This document shows positions 44,817 to 53,798 of a stretch of 64,000 bases of DNA, in pieces. Source of the stretch: JAGPUQ01 sp041594335 (GTDB lineage Bacteria; Pseudomonadota; Gammaproteobacteria; Pseudomonadales; Porticoccaceae); NCBI GenBank assembly GCA_041594335.1, contig JBFHML010000005.1, positions 4,086 to 68,085 of the forward strand, read 5' to 3'. A program made the position numbers and the translations under genes. How positions within the stretch are numbered: the stretch's first letter is position 1; each line of letters starts with the position of its first letter. The notes under the pieces are model-generated. The model did no database searches. It worked only from the letters and a program-made list of their open reading frames with translations, and had not been told where the DNA came from.

Positions 44817-46012
44817 GGGCGGAACTGGCTGGGCGCTGGGCGCGGCTGCAGACGCAGTGGCGCCCGTTGCTGCCGAGTGGCTGTGACCCATGGTTGGTGG
44901 GCGTCACCTTGGCACTGCTGTCGCTCGGCGTGGTGATGGTGGCATCCGCGTCATTGGGATTTGCAGCACAGCGCGGTGACAGTCTCTATTTCCTGAAGCG
45001 GCATCTGCTGTATGTCGGCTTATCCCTGGGCGTTGCCCTACTGGTGCTGCGGGTGCCCTTGAGTTGGTGGTACGCCCACAGCGCGACATTGTTGCTGTGC
45101 GCCGTGGTCTTGCTGGTCCTGGTGTTGATTCCGGGCATCGGGCGAGAGGTGAATGGCAGCCGGCGCTGGATTCCGCTGGGGCCTTTTACTTTTCAGGTCG
45201 GCGAATTCGCCAAGCTCGCCATGGTGGTGTTCACCGCCTCGTATCTCCAGCGGCGCCAATTGCAGCTGCGTGAGCAGTGGCAGGATTTCGTCAAACCCTT
45301 GGGTATTCTCGGTGTGCTGGCGGTCCTGCTGCTGCTGCAGCCGGATCTGGGCTCGGCGGCAGTGATTGCGGCGACCGTGGTGGTGATGCTGTTCATGGCC
45401 GGCGTGCGCCTGTGGCAGTTCACCCTGCTGCTGTTGGGCGGGTTGAGCACCTTGGCGCTACTCGTCGTGACCTCGCCCTACCGGGCCCAGCGCTTAGTCA
45501 GTTATCTCGACCCCTGGGCCGATCAGTTCAACACCGGTTATCAGTTGACTCAATCCTTGATCGCATTCGGTCGCGGCGGATGGTTTGGCGTCGGGCTCGG
45601 CAACAGTGTGCAAAAGGCGTTCTATCTGCCCGAAGCCCACACCGACTTTATCTTCGCGATTCTTGCCGAAGAGCTGGGGTGGATCGGCGTACTGCTTGTG
45701 GTGGCCTTGTTCTGTGTGCTCGTGGAGCGCTGCTTTGCCTGTGCGCGCAGCGCCATCCAGCGACAGGACTGGTTTGCCGCCTTCATTGCTTTCGGCGTCG
45801 GGATCCTGCTGGCCGGACAGACTTTTATCAACATCGGCGTTACCGCTGGCCTGTTACCCACCAAGGGCTTGACGCTGCCACTGGTGAGTTATGGCGGCAG
45901 TAGCCTGCTGGCCTCCAGCGCCATGCTTGCACTGGTGTTGCGACTGGGGGCGGAAATGGAACAGCGCGCGGAAGCGGCGCGGCAAATGCGGCGCGAACGC
46001 AGTGGAGGCTAA
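44813..46012 (+). CDS. ftsW: Septal peptidoglycan polymerase FtsW (SEDS)
   Basis: 399 residues with about ten membrane segments. SEDS family signatures: GREVNGSRRWIPLGPFTFQVGEFAK, QPDLGSAAVI, PEAHTDFIFAILAEELGWIG and TKGLTLPLVSYGGSSLL. It polymerises lipid II at the septum with PBP3. Overlaps murD by four bases; murG starts four bases after its stop. Confidence 0.97.
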   Translation: MRAELAGRWARLQTQWRPLLPSGCDPWLVGVTLALLSLGVVMVASASLGFAAQRGDSLYFLKRHLLYVGLSLGVALLVLRVPLSWWYAHSATLLLCAVVLLVLVLIPGIGREVNGSRRWIPLGPFTFQVGEFAKLAMVVFTASYLQRRQLQLREQWQDFVKPLGILGVLAVLLLLQPDLGSAAVIAATVVVMLFMAGVRLWQFTLLLLGGLSTLALLVVTSPYRAQRLVSYLDPWADQFNTGYQLTQSLIAFGRGGWFGVGLGNSVQKAFYLPEAHTDFIFAILAEELGWIGVLLVVALFCVLVERCFACARSAIQRQDWFAAFIAFGVGILLAGQTFINIGVTAGLLPTKGLTLPLVSYGGSSLLASSAMLALVLRLGAEMEQRAEAARQMRRERSGG

Positions 46013-46016
46013 GCAA

Positions 46017-47066
46017 GTGTTGATCATGGCGGGTGGCACCGGCGGGCATGTGTTCCCTGCATTGGCGGTGGCCGCAGAGTTGCGGGCGCGCGGATGCACC
46101 GTGCATTGGTTGGGCACGCGACGCGGCATCGAAGCCCGTGTGGTGCCTGCGCAGGGCTATCCGATCGATTTTCTCCAGGTCCGTGGGCTGCGCGGCAAAC
46201 ATTGGTTGGCGCGGATGCAGGGCCTGGTTGGCTTGCTTGCCGCTGGAGTCCAGGCGCTGGGCGCGGTACGCCGCATTCGGCCCCAGGTGGCGCTCGGTTT
46301 TGGGGGCTATGCGGCGGGTCCGGGTGCCATCGCCGCGCGTTTGTGCGGTGTGCCCTTGGTGATTCACGAGCAAAACGCCATGGCCGGCACCACCAATCGA
46401 CTCCTGGCGCGCGTCGCGACCCGCGTCCTATCCGGGTTTCCGGGGGTGCTGCCCGGTGCCCGACATACGGGCAATCCGCTGCGGACCGAGATTGCAGCGC
46501 TGGCCAAGGAGGCCGATGCGTTGGAAGCCCGGCGCGGTCGTCTGTTGGTACTCGGGGGCAGCCTGGGCGCTCGGGCATTGAATCGGGGGGTGCCGCGGGC
46601 GCTGGCGTTGCTGCCCGCCGAGGAGCGCCCGGTGGTGAAGCATCAATGTGGCGCAGCACATGTGGAAGAGACGCGCGCGCAGTATCGCGCCGCTGGGGTG
46701 GAAGCCGAGGTGATGCCTTTTATTGAGGATATGGCGGCGAGCTATCGTTGGGCCGATTTGGCAGTCTGCCGGGCCGGTGCTCTCACCGTCGCCGAGCTGG
46801 CGGCTGCCGGCCTGCCGGCTGTGTTGGTGCCCTATCCGTATGCGATCGACGATCACCAGTACCACAACGCGTGCTGGCTCGAGCGCGGCGGCGCCGCGGT
46901 GATCGTGCGCGAGTCCGAGCTCACCCCGGAGCGCCTTGCCGCCACCGTGCACGACTGGGCCTGCGATCCACAGCGGCGGCGGGAGTTGGCGGTGAGAGCC
47001 CGGGGCTTGGCGCTGCCGGACGCTGCGCAACGGGTGGCAGATGCCTGCCTGGAGGTCGCGCGATGA
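46017..47066 (+). CDS. murG: Lipid II synthase, UDP-GlcNAc transferase MurG
   Basis: 349 residues from the GTG at 46017, chosen because GGAGG sits at 46004-46008; an in-frame GTG at 46002 would add five residues. Starts MLIMAGGTGGHVFPALAVA (diphospho-lipid-binding glycine loop); ALGFGGYAAGPGAIAARL, HEQNAMAGTTNR, GGSLGARALN and CRAGALTVAELAAAGLPAVLVPYP are GT28 signatures. Peripheral inner-membrane protein adding GlcNAc to lipid I. ATGA overlap with murC. Confidence 0.96.
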   Translation: MLIMAGGTGGHVFPALAVAAELRARGCTVHWLGTRRGIEARVVPAQGYPIDFLQVRGLRGKHWLARMQGLVGLLAAGVQALGAVRRIRPQVALGFGGYAAGPGAIAARLCGVPLVIHEQNAMAGTTNRLLARVATRVLSGFPGVLPGARHTGNPLRTEIAALAKEADALEARRGRLLVLGGSLGARALNRGVPRALALLPAEERPVVKHQCGAAHVEETRAQYRAAGVEAEVMPFIEDMAASYRWADLAVCRAGALTVAELAAAGLPAVLVPYPYAIDDHQYHNACWLERGGAAVIVRESELTPERLAATVHDWACDPQRRRELAVRARGLALPDAAQRVADACLEVAR

Positions 47067-48475
47067 CCATCTTTCAGGTGCCGGAAATGCGGCGCATCCG
47101 ACGCATTCATTTCGTCGGTATCGGCGGTGCCGGCATGAGTGGCATCGCCGAGGTACTACTCAACCAAGGCTACGAGATCTCGGGTTCGGACTTGGCGGAG
47201 AATGGCAGTGTTCGGCGCCTGCGCGAGTTGGGCGCGACCATCTGGCTCGGCCATGCAGCCGATCATGCCGTGGGCGCGGACGTGGTCGTGCAGTCGGCGG
47301 CAGTGGCTGCGGACAACCCCGAGCTGGAGGCGGCGCGGCAGGCACGCATCCCCATCGTGCAGCGCGCGGAGATGCTCGCCGAGTTGATGCGCTATCGACA
47401 CGGTATCGCTGTAGCGGGCACGCACGGCAAGACCACCACCACCAGCCTGGTCGTCGCCATTCTCGCTGCGGCTGGGCGCAATCCCACTTTTGTCATCGGT
47501 GGGCGGGTCAACGCCGCTGGCACCAACGCGGGATTGGGGGAGAGCCGCTATTTCGTCGCTGAGGCGGACGAAAGCGATGCGTCTTTTCTGCATCTACAAC
47601 CCATGGTCGCGGTAGTGACCAATATCGATCAGGACCATATGGCGACCTATGATTTCGAGGTCGCCAAGCTCAAGCGTACTTTCGTCGAGTTCCTCCACAA
47701 CCTGCCGTTTTATGGGGTCGCGGTGCTGGGTATCGATGATGCCCGGGTGCGGGAGTTACTGCCCCAGGTGGGGCGGCAGGTGATCACCTACGGGTGGTCG
47801 GACGACGCCGACTATCGCATCGATCAGCTGAGCTTTGCCGCCCATCGCTCGCGCTTTGTGCTGCATCGGCCCGAAGGCGAACCGCTGGCCATCGAGCTCA
47901 AGGTGCCCGGCGCGCATAACGTGCAGAACGCCGCCGCGGCCGTCGCGGTGGCCTGTGACGAAGGGGTTTCCGACGCGGCCATCCTGGCCGGCTTGGCGGA
48001 CTTTCAAGGCGTGGGCCGACGTTTCGATATCCAAGGCGACTTTCCGGTAGCCGATGGCGCCCTGATGCTGGTGGACGATTACGGTCATCATCCGGCCGAA
48101 GTTGCCGCTACTCAGCGCGCGGTGCGCGACGGCTGGCCCGGGCGTCGGCTGGTCATGGTGTTTCAGCCCCATCGCTACAGCCGTACCCGGGACCTCTATG
48201 AGGATTTTGTCCGTGTGCTGTCGGAAAACGACCTGCTGGTGATGTTGCCGGTCTATGCAGCCGGTGAAGAGGAAATCCCGGGTGCCGACAGCCGCAGCCT
48301 GTGCCGCAGTATCCGCCTGCGCGGCACATTGGATCCGATCTACGCGGAGCGCATCGAGGCCGTGCCAGAGCTGCTCGGGAGCCTGGTGCAGCCGGGCGAT
48401 ATCGTCATCACGCAGGGTGCCGGCAATGTGGGCCGCCTGTGTCAGTTGCTTGCCGAGCGGGGGTTTGGGGCGTGA
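47063..48475 (+). CDS. murC: UDP-MurNAc:L-alanine ligase
   Basis: 470 residues from the ATG at 47063 with GGAGG at 47051-47055. Rossmann start HFVGIGGAGMSGIAEVLLNQGYEISGSD, ATP loop GTHGKTTTTSLV, VAEADESDASFLHL, and the C-terminal VDDYGHHPAEVAAT. First amino-acid ligase of the stem peptide. GTGA overlap with ddl; no murB lies between them, unlike some relatives. Confidence 0.96.
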   Translation: MTIFQVPEMRRIRRIHFVGIGGAGMSGIAEVLLNQGYEISGSDLAENGSVRRLRELGATIWLGHAADHAVGADVVVQSAAVAADNPELEAARQARIPIVQRAEMLAELMRYRHGIAVAGTHGKTTTTSLVVAILAAAGRNPTFVIGGRVNAAGTNAGLGESRYFVAEADESDASFLHLQPMVAVVTNIDQDHMATYDFEVAKLKRTFVEFLHNLPFYGVAVLGIDDARVRELLPQVGRQVITYGWSDDADYRIDQLSFAAHRSRFVLHRPEGEPLAIELKVPGAHNVQNAAAAVAVACDEGVSDAAILAGLADFQGVGRRFDIQGDFPVADGALMLVDDYGHHPAEVAATQRAVRDGWPGRRLVMVFQPHRYSRTRDLYEDFVRVLSENDLLVMLPVYAAGEEEIPGADSRSLCRSIRLRGTLDPIYAERIEAVPELLGSLVQPGDIVITQGAGNVGRLCQLLAERGFGA

Positions 48476-49419
48476 CCGACAGCCAGTTGCTGGATCGAGG
48501 GCGGATTGCCGTGCTCTGCGGCGGTTGGTCGGCGGAGCGCGAGATTTCCCTCAAAAGTGGGGCGGCAGTGCTCGAAGGCCTGCGCGCTGCGGGGGTCGAC
48601 GCCTATCTGGTCGACGCGGGCGACGACCTGTTGGGCCAGTTGATCACAGCACCACCGGCGGCCGCGTTCATCGCCTTGCATGGCCGGGGCGGTGAGGACG
48701 GCGCGCTACAAGGCGCGCTCGAATGGTTGGGCATCCCCTACACCGGGAGTGGCGTCAAGGCGGCGGCGCTGGCCATGGACAAGCTGCGCTGCAAGCAACT
48801 GTGGCAAGGCGCGGGACTACCTACGGCGGATTTCGCCTCGCTGCATGCGCGCAGCAATTGGCAGCAGGTGCTGGCCGAACTCGGCGGCGATGTCATGGTG
48901 AAACCCGCGCGCGAAGGCTCCAGCCTGGGCATGGCGCGTGCCCGGACGCCGGCCGAGCTGGCCGAAGCCTGGCGCACCGCCGCCGCCTACGACGATCTGG
49001 TGATCGCGGAAACCTGGCTCGGAGGCGCCGAATACACGGTAGCCGTGCTCAATGGCCGGGCTTTGCCCGCCATCCGCCTCGAGACCGACTGCGAATTCTA
49101 CGACTACGACGCCAAATACGTGCGCGACGACACGCGCTATCTCTGTCCCTGTGGCCTGACGCCTGCCCAGGAGCAAGAACTGCAGCAGTTGGCCCTCGAT
49201 GCCTTTGCCAGCCTCGAGGGCCGCGGCTGGGGCAGGGTTGACCTGATGGCAGATGGGCAGGGCCGCTGGCGCCTGCTTGAGGTCAACGCCGTGCCGGGAA
49301 TGACCGATCACAGTTTGGTGCCCATGGCGGCCAAGGCAGCCGGCCTGTCGTTTGCCGACCTGGTGGCCGAAATTCTCGAAGGCGCGACCTGTGAGCGGCC
49401 GCGCGGGAGCGGCGAATGA
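48472..49419 (+). CDS. ddl: D-alanine:D-alanine ligase
   Basis: 315 residues from a GTG overlapping murC. ATP-grasp fold: VLCGGWSAEREISLKSG at the N-terminus, ALHGRGGEDGALQGALEWLGIPYTGSGV, MVKPAREGSSLGM and the metal site LLEVNAVPGMTDHSLVPMAAKAAG. It makes the D-Ala-D-Ala used by MurF. The GSGVKAAALAMDK stretch is the DdlB type. ATGA overlap with ftsQ. Confidence 0.96.
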   Translation: MTDSQLLDRGRIAVLCGGWSAEREISLKSGAAVLEGLRAAGVDAYLVDAGDDLLGQLITAPPAAAFIALHGRGGEDGALQGALEWLGIPYTGSGVKAAALAMDKLRCKQLWQGAGLPTADFASLHARSNWQQVLAELGGDVMVKPAREGSSLGMARARTPAELAEAWRTAAAYDDLVIAETWLGGAEYTVAVLNGRALPAIRLETDCEFYDYDAKYVRDDTRYLCPCGLTPAQEQELQQLALDAFASLEGRGWGRVDLMADGQGRWRLLEVNAVPGMTDHSLVPMAAKAAGLSFADLVAEILEGATCERPRGSGE

Positions 49420-50180
49420 CGGCGACCCGTCGCCATCGGCAGCGCGATGCCGGCCGGCGTCAGCGGCTTGGGCGGATGTTGCGCGTGGTCGCGGCGACCC
49501 TGGTGGTGGTCGCCGCAGGCAGTGTGGTGTTGGCCGCGGGCGTGGTGTTGTTCCGCCACCTGGATGCGCCCCTGCGCGTGATCGCCGTCGATGGCGAGAT
49601 TCGCCACCTGGGTCGCGCCGAGATCGAGGAGCTGGTCAGCCGCCACCTCAACGGCGGGTTTCTGACCCTGGATATGCAGGCGCTGCGTGACGAGTTGGAA
49701 CGGCATCCCTGGATCGCCGCGGCGAGTGCGCGCCGTGAATGGCCGAACGGCCTCTATCTGCACTTGGTGGAAGAGGCACCAGTGGCCCGCTGGGGAGACG
49801 ATCAGTTTCTGAACGGCCGCGGTCAAGTGCTGCCGGGCGTCGCGGCAGACGATTTTGCCGGCCTGCCGCACCTGGAGGGGCCGGAGGGAGAGCAGGTCGA
49901 ATTGATGGCGGTCTATCGCGCCTTCGCGGCACGTCTGGCGCCGGAGGGTTTGCGCATCGAGCGATTGACGCGCTCCGCTGCGGGAGTGCGCCTGGCGTTG
50001 GCCGGCGATGTTGCATTGGTATTGGGCCGCGAGCAGTTCGAGGCGCGGTTGAATCGGTTTTTGGTGGTTTGGCGGGCCGCGCTGATGGCCAAGCGCGGCG
50101 CACTGGCCTACGCCGATGCGCGCTATGACAACGGCATTGCCGTGCGCTGGCGCGAGGCGCCGCCGAGTACAGGCGCCTGA
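49416..50180 (+). CDS. ftsQ: Cell division protein FtsQ
   Basis: 254 residues. A basic cytoplasmic tail (RRHRQRDAGRRQR), one membrane segment (about 23-47), a POTRA domain (LRVIAVDGEIRHLGRAEIEELVSRHLNGGFLTLDMQALRDELERHPWIAAASARREWPNGL in parts, about 50-115) and the FtsQ beta domain. Bridges early and late divisome proteins through FtsL/FtsB. It is identified by domain order and position between ddl and ftsA. Confidence 0.95.
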   Translation: MTATRRHRQRDAGRRQRLGRMLRVVAATLVVVAAGSVVLAAGVVLFRHLDAPLRVIAVDGEIRHLGRAEIEELVSRHLNGGFLTLDMQALRDELERHPWIAAASARREWPNGLYLHLVEEAPVARWGDDQFLNGRGQVLPGVAADDFAGLPHLEGPEGEQVELMAVYRAFAARLAPEGLRIERLTRSAAGVRLALAGDVALVLGREQFEARLNRFLVVWRAALMAKRGALAYADARYDNGIAVRWREAPPSTGA

Positions 50181-50209
50181 GGTGGAGCGGGATCGAGTGG
50201 GGAGTTTCT

Positions 50210-51442
50210 ATGGCAATGATTAGCGGCGAGCAGATGATCGTCGGACTGGATATCGGCACCTCCAAGGTTGTCGCCATCGTCGGCGTGGCCGGCGCGAACG
50301 GCAAACTGGAGATCGTCGGTACCGGCCACTACCCCTCCTCGGGGATGAAAAAGGGGGTGGTGGTCAACATCGAATCGACAGTGCACGCCATTCAGCGCGC
50401 CATCGAGGAAGTGGAGCTGATGGCGGGGTGCCAGATCCATTCGGTTTATGCCGGGATCGCGGGTAGTCATATTCGCAGCCTCAATTCCCACGGCATCGTG
50501 GCCATCCGTGATCGCGAGGTACACCAGACGGATATCGATCGGGTCATCGATGCCGCCCGCGCGGTGGCGATTCCGGCGGATCAGGAAATCCTCCACGTTC
50601 TGCCTCAGGAATTCATCATCGACAACCAGGAGGGCGTGCGCGAACCCCTGGGGATGTCCGGCGTGCGACTGGAGGCCAAGGTGCACCTGGTCACCTGTGC
50701 CGCCAACGCCGCCCAGAACATCAAGAAATGCATCCGCCGCTGTGGTCTGGAGGTAGAGGACATCATCCTCGAGCAGCTCGCCTCCAGCTATTCGGTGCTC
50801 ACGGAGGATGAAAAACAGCTGGGCGTTTGTTTGGTCGATATCGGCGGCGGCACCACGGATATCGCCATCTTCACCGAGGGCGCCATTCGTCACACCGGCG
50901 TGATTCCGATCGCCGGGGATCAGGTCACCAATGACATTGCCATGGCTTTGCGCACGCCCACCGCGCATGCCGAAGAGCTCAAGATCAAATACGCCTGTGC
51001 CCTCGCTCAGCTCGCAGGCGCGGAGGAGTCGGTCAAGGTGCCCAGTGTCGGCGAGCGGCCGCCGCGGAGCCTGTCGCGACAGGCGCTCGCCGAGGTCGTC
51101 GAGCCGCGCTATGACGAACTGTTCACGCTGGTGCAGGCGGAGCTCCGGCGTAGCGGCTTGGAAGAGCTGATCGCCGCCGGGGTCGTGTTGACCGGTGGCA
51201 CCTCGAAAATGGAGGGGGTGATCGACCTCGCCGAGGAAATTTTTCACATGCCCGTGCGGCTGGGCATGCCGCACGGTATTCAGGGGCTTTCGGACATCGT
51301 CAACAACCCGATCTATTCCACGGGAGTCGGGCTGTTGCTGTATGGGCTGCAACAGCAGCAAGAGAACCGCCACGGGGCGGGCAAGGCGGCCGGTAACGGC
51401 TGGTTGGGTCGCCTCCGCAAGTGGTTCCAGAACAATCTGTAG
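50210..51442 (+). CDS. ftsA: Cell division protein FtsA
   Basis: 410 residues from the ATG at 50210. Actin-like ATPase: GLDIGTSKVVAIVG at 11-24, the 1C subdomain after GVVVNIESTVHAIQRAIEE, LVDIGGGTTDIAIF in the second phosphate loop and VVLTGGTSKMEGV. The C-terminal GWLGRLRKWFQNN is an amphipathic membrane-targeting helix. It tethers FtsZ to the membrane. ftsZ starts 54 bases on. Confidence 0.97.
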   Translation: MAMISGEQMIVGLDIGTSKVVAIVGVAGANGKLEIVGTGHYPSSGMKKGVVVNIESTVHAIQRAIEEVELMAGCQIHSVYAGIAGSHIRSLNSHGIVAIRDREVHQTDIDRVIDAARAVAIPADQEILHVLPQEFIIDNQEGVREPLGMSGVRLEAKVHLVTCAANAAQNIKKCIRRCGLEVEDIILEQLASSYSVLTEDEKQLGVCLVDIGGGTTDIAIFTEGAIRHTGVIPIAGDQVTNDIAMALRTPTAHAEELKIKYACALAQLAGAEESVKVPSVGERPPRSLSRQALAEVVEPRYDELFTLVQAELRRSGLEELIAAGVVLTGGTSKMEGVIDLAEEIFHMPVRLGMPHGIQGLSDIVNNPIYSTGVGLLLYGLQQQQENRHGAGKAAGNGWLGRLRKWFQNNL

Positions 51443-51496
51443 GGACCGTCCGGAAGGAACCATTATTTAACGGCAGCGCAAGTGAGGGGTAATCCT

Positions 51497-52663
51497 ATGT
51501 TTCAAATTGTCGACAATGTGCCAGAAACCGCCGAAATCAAGGTGATCGGCGTAGGCGGCGGGGGCGGTAACGCCGTACGCCACATGATTTCCCAGGCGGT
51601 CGAGGGCGTGGAGTTTATTTGCGCCAACACCGATTCCCAGGCGCTCAAGGATATCGAGCGCGCGACCCTGTTGCAGTTGGGTGGTGGCATCACCAAGGGT
51701 CTGGGCGCGGGCGCCAACCCGGAAGTGGGGCGCCAAGCGGCGTTGGAAGACCGCGATCGCATCGCCGAGGTGATCAGCGGTGCGGACATGGTGTTCATCA
51801 CGGCGGGCATGGGCGGTGGCACCGGTACCGGGGCGGCGCCGATCGTTGCCGACGTTGCCCGCGAACTCGGCATCCTGACCGTAGCCGTGGTCACTCGGCC
51901 GTTTGGTTTCGAAGGCCGCAAGCGCCAGGCGATCGCCGAGGAGGGGATTCGCCAGCTCAAGGATCGCGTCGACTCACTGATCACCGTCCCCAACGAAAAG
52001 CTGCTGGCGGTGCTGGGCAAGTCCACCAGCTTGCTGCAGGCGTTCGCCGCGGCCAACGATGTCCTCCTCGGTGCGGTACAGGGGATTGCGGATCTCATCA
52101 TCCGCCCGGGCATGATCAACGTCGATTTTGCGGACGTGAAGACGGTGATGTCCGAGATGGGTATGGCGATGATGGGTTCGGGTCGCGCCACCGGCGAGGG
52201 CCGCGCGCGCATCGCCGCCGAGGCCGCGGTGCTGAGTCCGCTGCTCGAAGATATCGACCTGCAGGGCGCCCGGGGCATCCTGGTCAATATCACCGCGGGC
52301 CCGGAGCTGTCGCTTGGCGAGTTCTCCGAGGTGGGCGATACCGTCGAGGAGTTCGCCTCCGATAACGCCACCGTGGTGGTCGGTACCGTGATCGATCCGG
52401 ATATGGCCGACGAAATTCGGGTGACCGTGGTGGCCACCGGGCTGGGGCGCGAGGAAGAAGAAGTACGCCCGGTGTCTGTGGCCTCCTCACGGGTCGCCAA
52501 GGTGGTCCAGAGCAATGGCGAGGTGGACTACGCTGCGCTGGAAAAGCCTGCGGTAAGCCGTCGGCCGATCACGGAAGCGACGGCACGCAAGCTCGATCTG
52601 CGCCAGGAGGCCGATCTCGACTATCTCGACATCCCGGCCTTTCTGCGCCGCCAGGCCGACTGA
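51497..52663 (+). CDS. ftsZ: Cell division GTPase FtsZ
   Basis: 388 residues from the ATG at 51497 with GAGGGG upstream; an in-frame ATG/GTG-like start five codons earlier lacks family similarity. GTP-binding GVGGGGGNAVRHMI, tubulin signature GGGTGTGAAP (about 106-115), T7 loop FADVKTVMSEMGMAMMG. The C-terminal peptide YLDIPAFLRRQAD binds FtsA and other partners. It polymerises into the Z ring. Three stem-loops follow the stop. Confidence 0.98.
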   Translation: MFQIVDNVPETAEIKVIGVGGGGGNAVRHMISQAVEGVEFICANTDSQALKDIERATLLQLGGGITKGLGAGANPEVGRQAALEDRDRIAEVISGADMVFITAGMGGGTGTGAAPIVADVARELGILTVAVVTRPFGFEGRKRQAIAEEGIRQLKDRVDSLITVPNEKLLAVLGKSTSLLQAFAAANDVLLGAVQGIADLIIRPGMINVDFADVKTVMSEMGMAMMGSGRATGEGRARIAAEAAVLSPLLEDIDLQGARGILVNITAGPELSLGEFSEVGDTVEEFASDNATVVVGTVIDPDMADEIRVTVVATGLGREEEEVRPVSVASSRVAKVVQSNGEVDYAALEKPAVSRRPITEATARKLDLRQEADLDYLDIPAFLRRQAD

Positions 52664-52666
52664 GCA

Positions 52667-52803
52667 CTGCGGAATACCCCTCCGCAGCGCTGGGCCCGGC
52701 AGGCGAAGGTAGCGGCCTTCGTCTGCCGATTGTCCGGCCGCGCCTCTCCGCGCGGCGCTGGACGCCACCCGTGCAACCCGGGCGCTGCCTCCTGGGTTGC
52801 ACG
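52667..52803 (+). other. Three stem-loops between ftsZ and lpxC
   Basis: (1) CTGCGGA 52667-52673 with TCCGCAG 52681-52687. (2) CGGCAGGCGAAGG 52697-52709 with CCTTCGTCTGCCG 52716-52728, one mismatch, six-base loop. (3) CGTGCAACCC 52770-52779 with GGGTTGCACG 52794-52803, perfect. None has a T run. They may end or stabilise the dcw transcript. Confidence 0.5.
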
Positions 52804-52829
52804 TCGGCTGGCGGCCGGGCGCGGGGTTT

Positions 52830-52838
52830 TGCTACTAT
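52830..52838 (+). promoter_or_regulatory. Extended -10 promoter for lpxC
   Basis: TG at 52830-52831 and TACTAT at 52833-52838, 31 bases before the TTG start codon of lpxC. Confidence 0.5.
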
Positions 52839-52868
52839 CTGCCGCTACCCTTTCGGGACGGCATTGGT

Positions 52869-53783
52869 TTGATCCGACAGCGCACCCTGAAAAACACCAT
52901 TCGCGCCACCGGCGTGGGTCTGCATACGGGAGAGAAGGTCTATCTCACCCTGCGTCCGGCCGAGCCCGATACGGGCATCTGTTTCCGGCGGACGGATCTG
53001 GAGCCGCCCGTGGATATCCAGGCCAGTGCCCACAACGTGGGCGACACCACCTTGTCGACGACGCTGGTCAAGGGCGACGTGCGGGTATCCACAGTCGAGC
53101 ACTTGCTCTCGGCCTTGGCCGGGTTGGGTATCGACAACGCGATCATCGAGGTCACCGCGGCGGAAGTGCCCATCATGGATGGCAGCGCCGGCCCCTTTGT
53201 CTTCCTGATCCAGTCGGCAGGGATCGTCGAGCAATCCAAATCGAAGAAATTTCTCCGCATTCTCAAGCCGGTATCCGTCGAGCAGGATGGCAAGCGAGCG
53301 ACCTTCCGTCCCTATGAGGGCTTCAAAGTCACCTTTGCCATCGACTTCGATCACCCGGCCTTCGAGCCGGGCACGCTGCAGGTCAGCGTCGATTTTTCCA
53401 GCACCGCCTTCGTCAAGGACGTGAGCCGAGCGCGCACCTTCGGTTTCATGCACGAAATCGGCTATTTGCGCTCGAAGGGGTTGGTGCTTGGCGGCAGCCT
53501 GGAAAATGCCGTGGTGGTCGATGAAAAAGGGGTGCTCAACGAAGAGGGTTTGCGCTACAAGGACGAGTTCGTCAAACACAAGATCCTGGATGCCATCGGC
53601 GACCTGTACCTGCTGGGTTACAGCCTCATCGGCGAATTCGATGCCGAGAAATCCGGCCATGCGCTCAACAATGCGCTGTTGCGCAAGCTTCAGAAACAGC
53701 CCGATGCCTGGGAAATCGTCACGTTCGAGGCCGAGGGCGAGCAAGCCCCGATTTCCTACAGCCGTCCCTTACTGGCCAGCTGA
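52869..53783 (+). CDS. lpxC: UDP-3-O-acyl-N-acetylglucosamine deacetylase
   Basis: 304 residues from a TTG at 52869 (MIRQRTLKNTIRATGVGLHTGEKV, aligning with E. coli MIKQRTLK); no ATG/GTG in this frame fits. LpxC commits the cell to lipid A synthesis. Zinc residues are in STVEHLLSALAGLGIDN and FVKHKILDAIGDLYLLG; MDGSAGPFVFLI is also conserved. Length equals E. coli LpxC (305). A weak TTG start would keep synthesis low, consistent with tight control of this enzyme, but that is inference. Confidence 0.96.
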   Translation: MIRQRTLKNTIRATGVGLHTGEKVYLTLRPAEPDTGICFRRTDLEPPVDIQASAHNVGDTTLSTTLVKGDVRVSTVEHLLSALAGLGIDNAIIEVTAAEVPIMDGSAGPFVFLIQSAGIVEQSKSKKFLRILKPVSVEQDGKRATFRPYEGFKVTFAIDFDHPAFEPGTLQVSVDFSSTAFVKDVSRARTFGFMHEIGYLRSKGLVLGGSLENAVVVDEKGVLNEEGLRYKDEFVKHKILDAIGDLYLLGYSLIGEFDAEKSGHALNNALLRKLQKQPDAWEIVTFEAEGEQAPISYSRPLLAS

Positions 53784-53798
53784 ACCCGATCGGGGCCC

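Noticed and set aside
48472..48475. A lost or frameshifted murB between murC and ddl
   Set aside because: murC and ddl overlap by four bases with both termini intact; there is no remnant, and many Gammaproteobacteria keep murB elsewhere.
50123..51463. 446-codon open frame antisense to ftsA
   Set aside because: Shadow of a conserved gene; no motif, no plausible start context.
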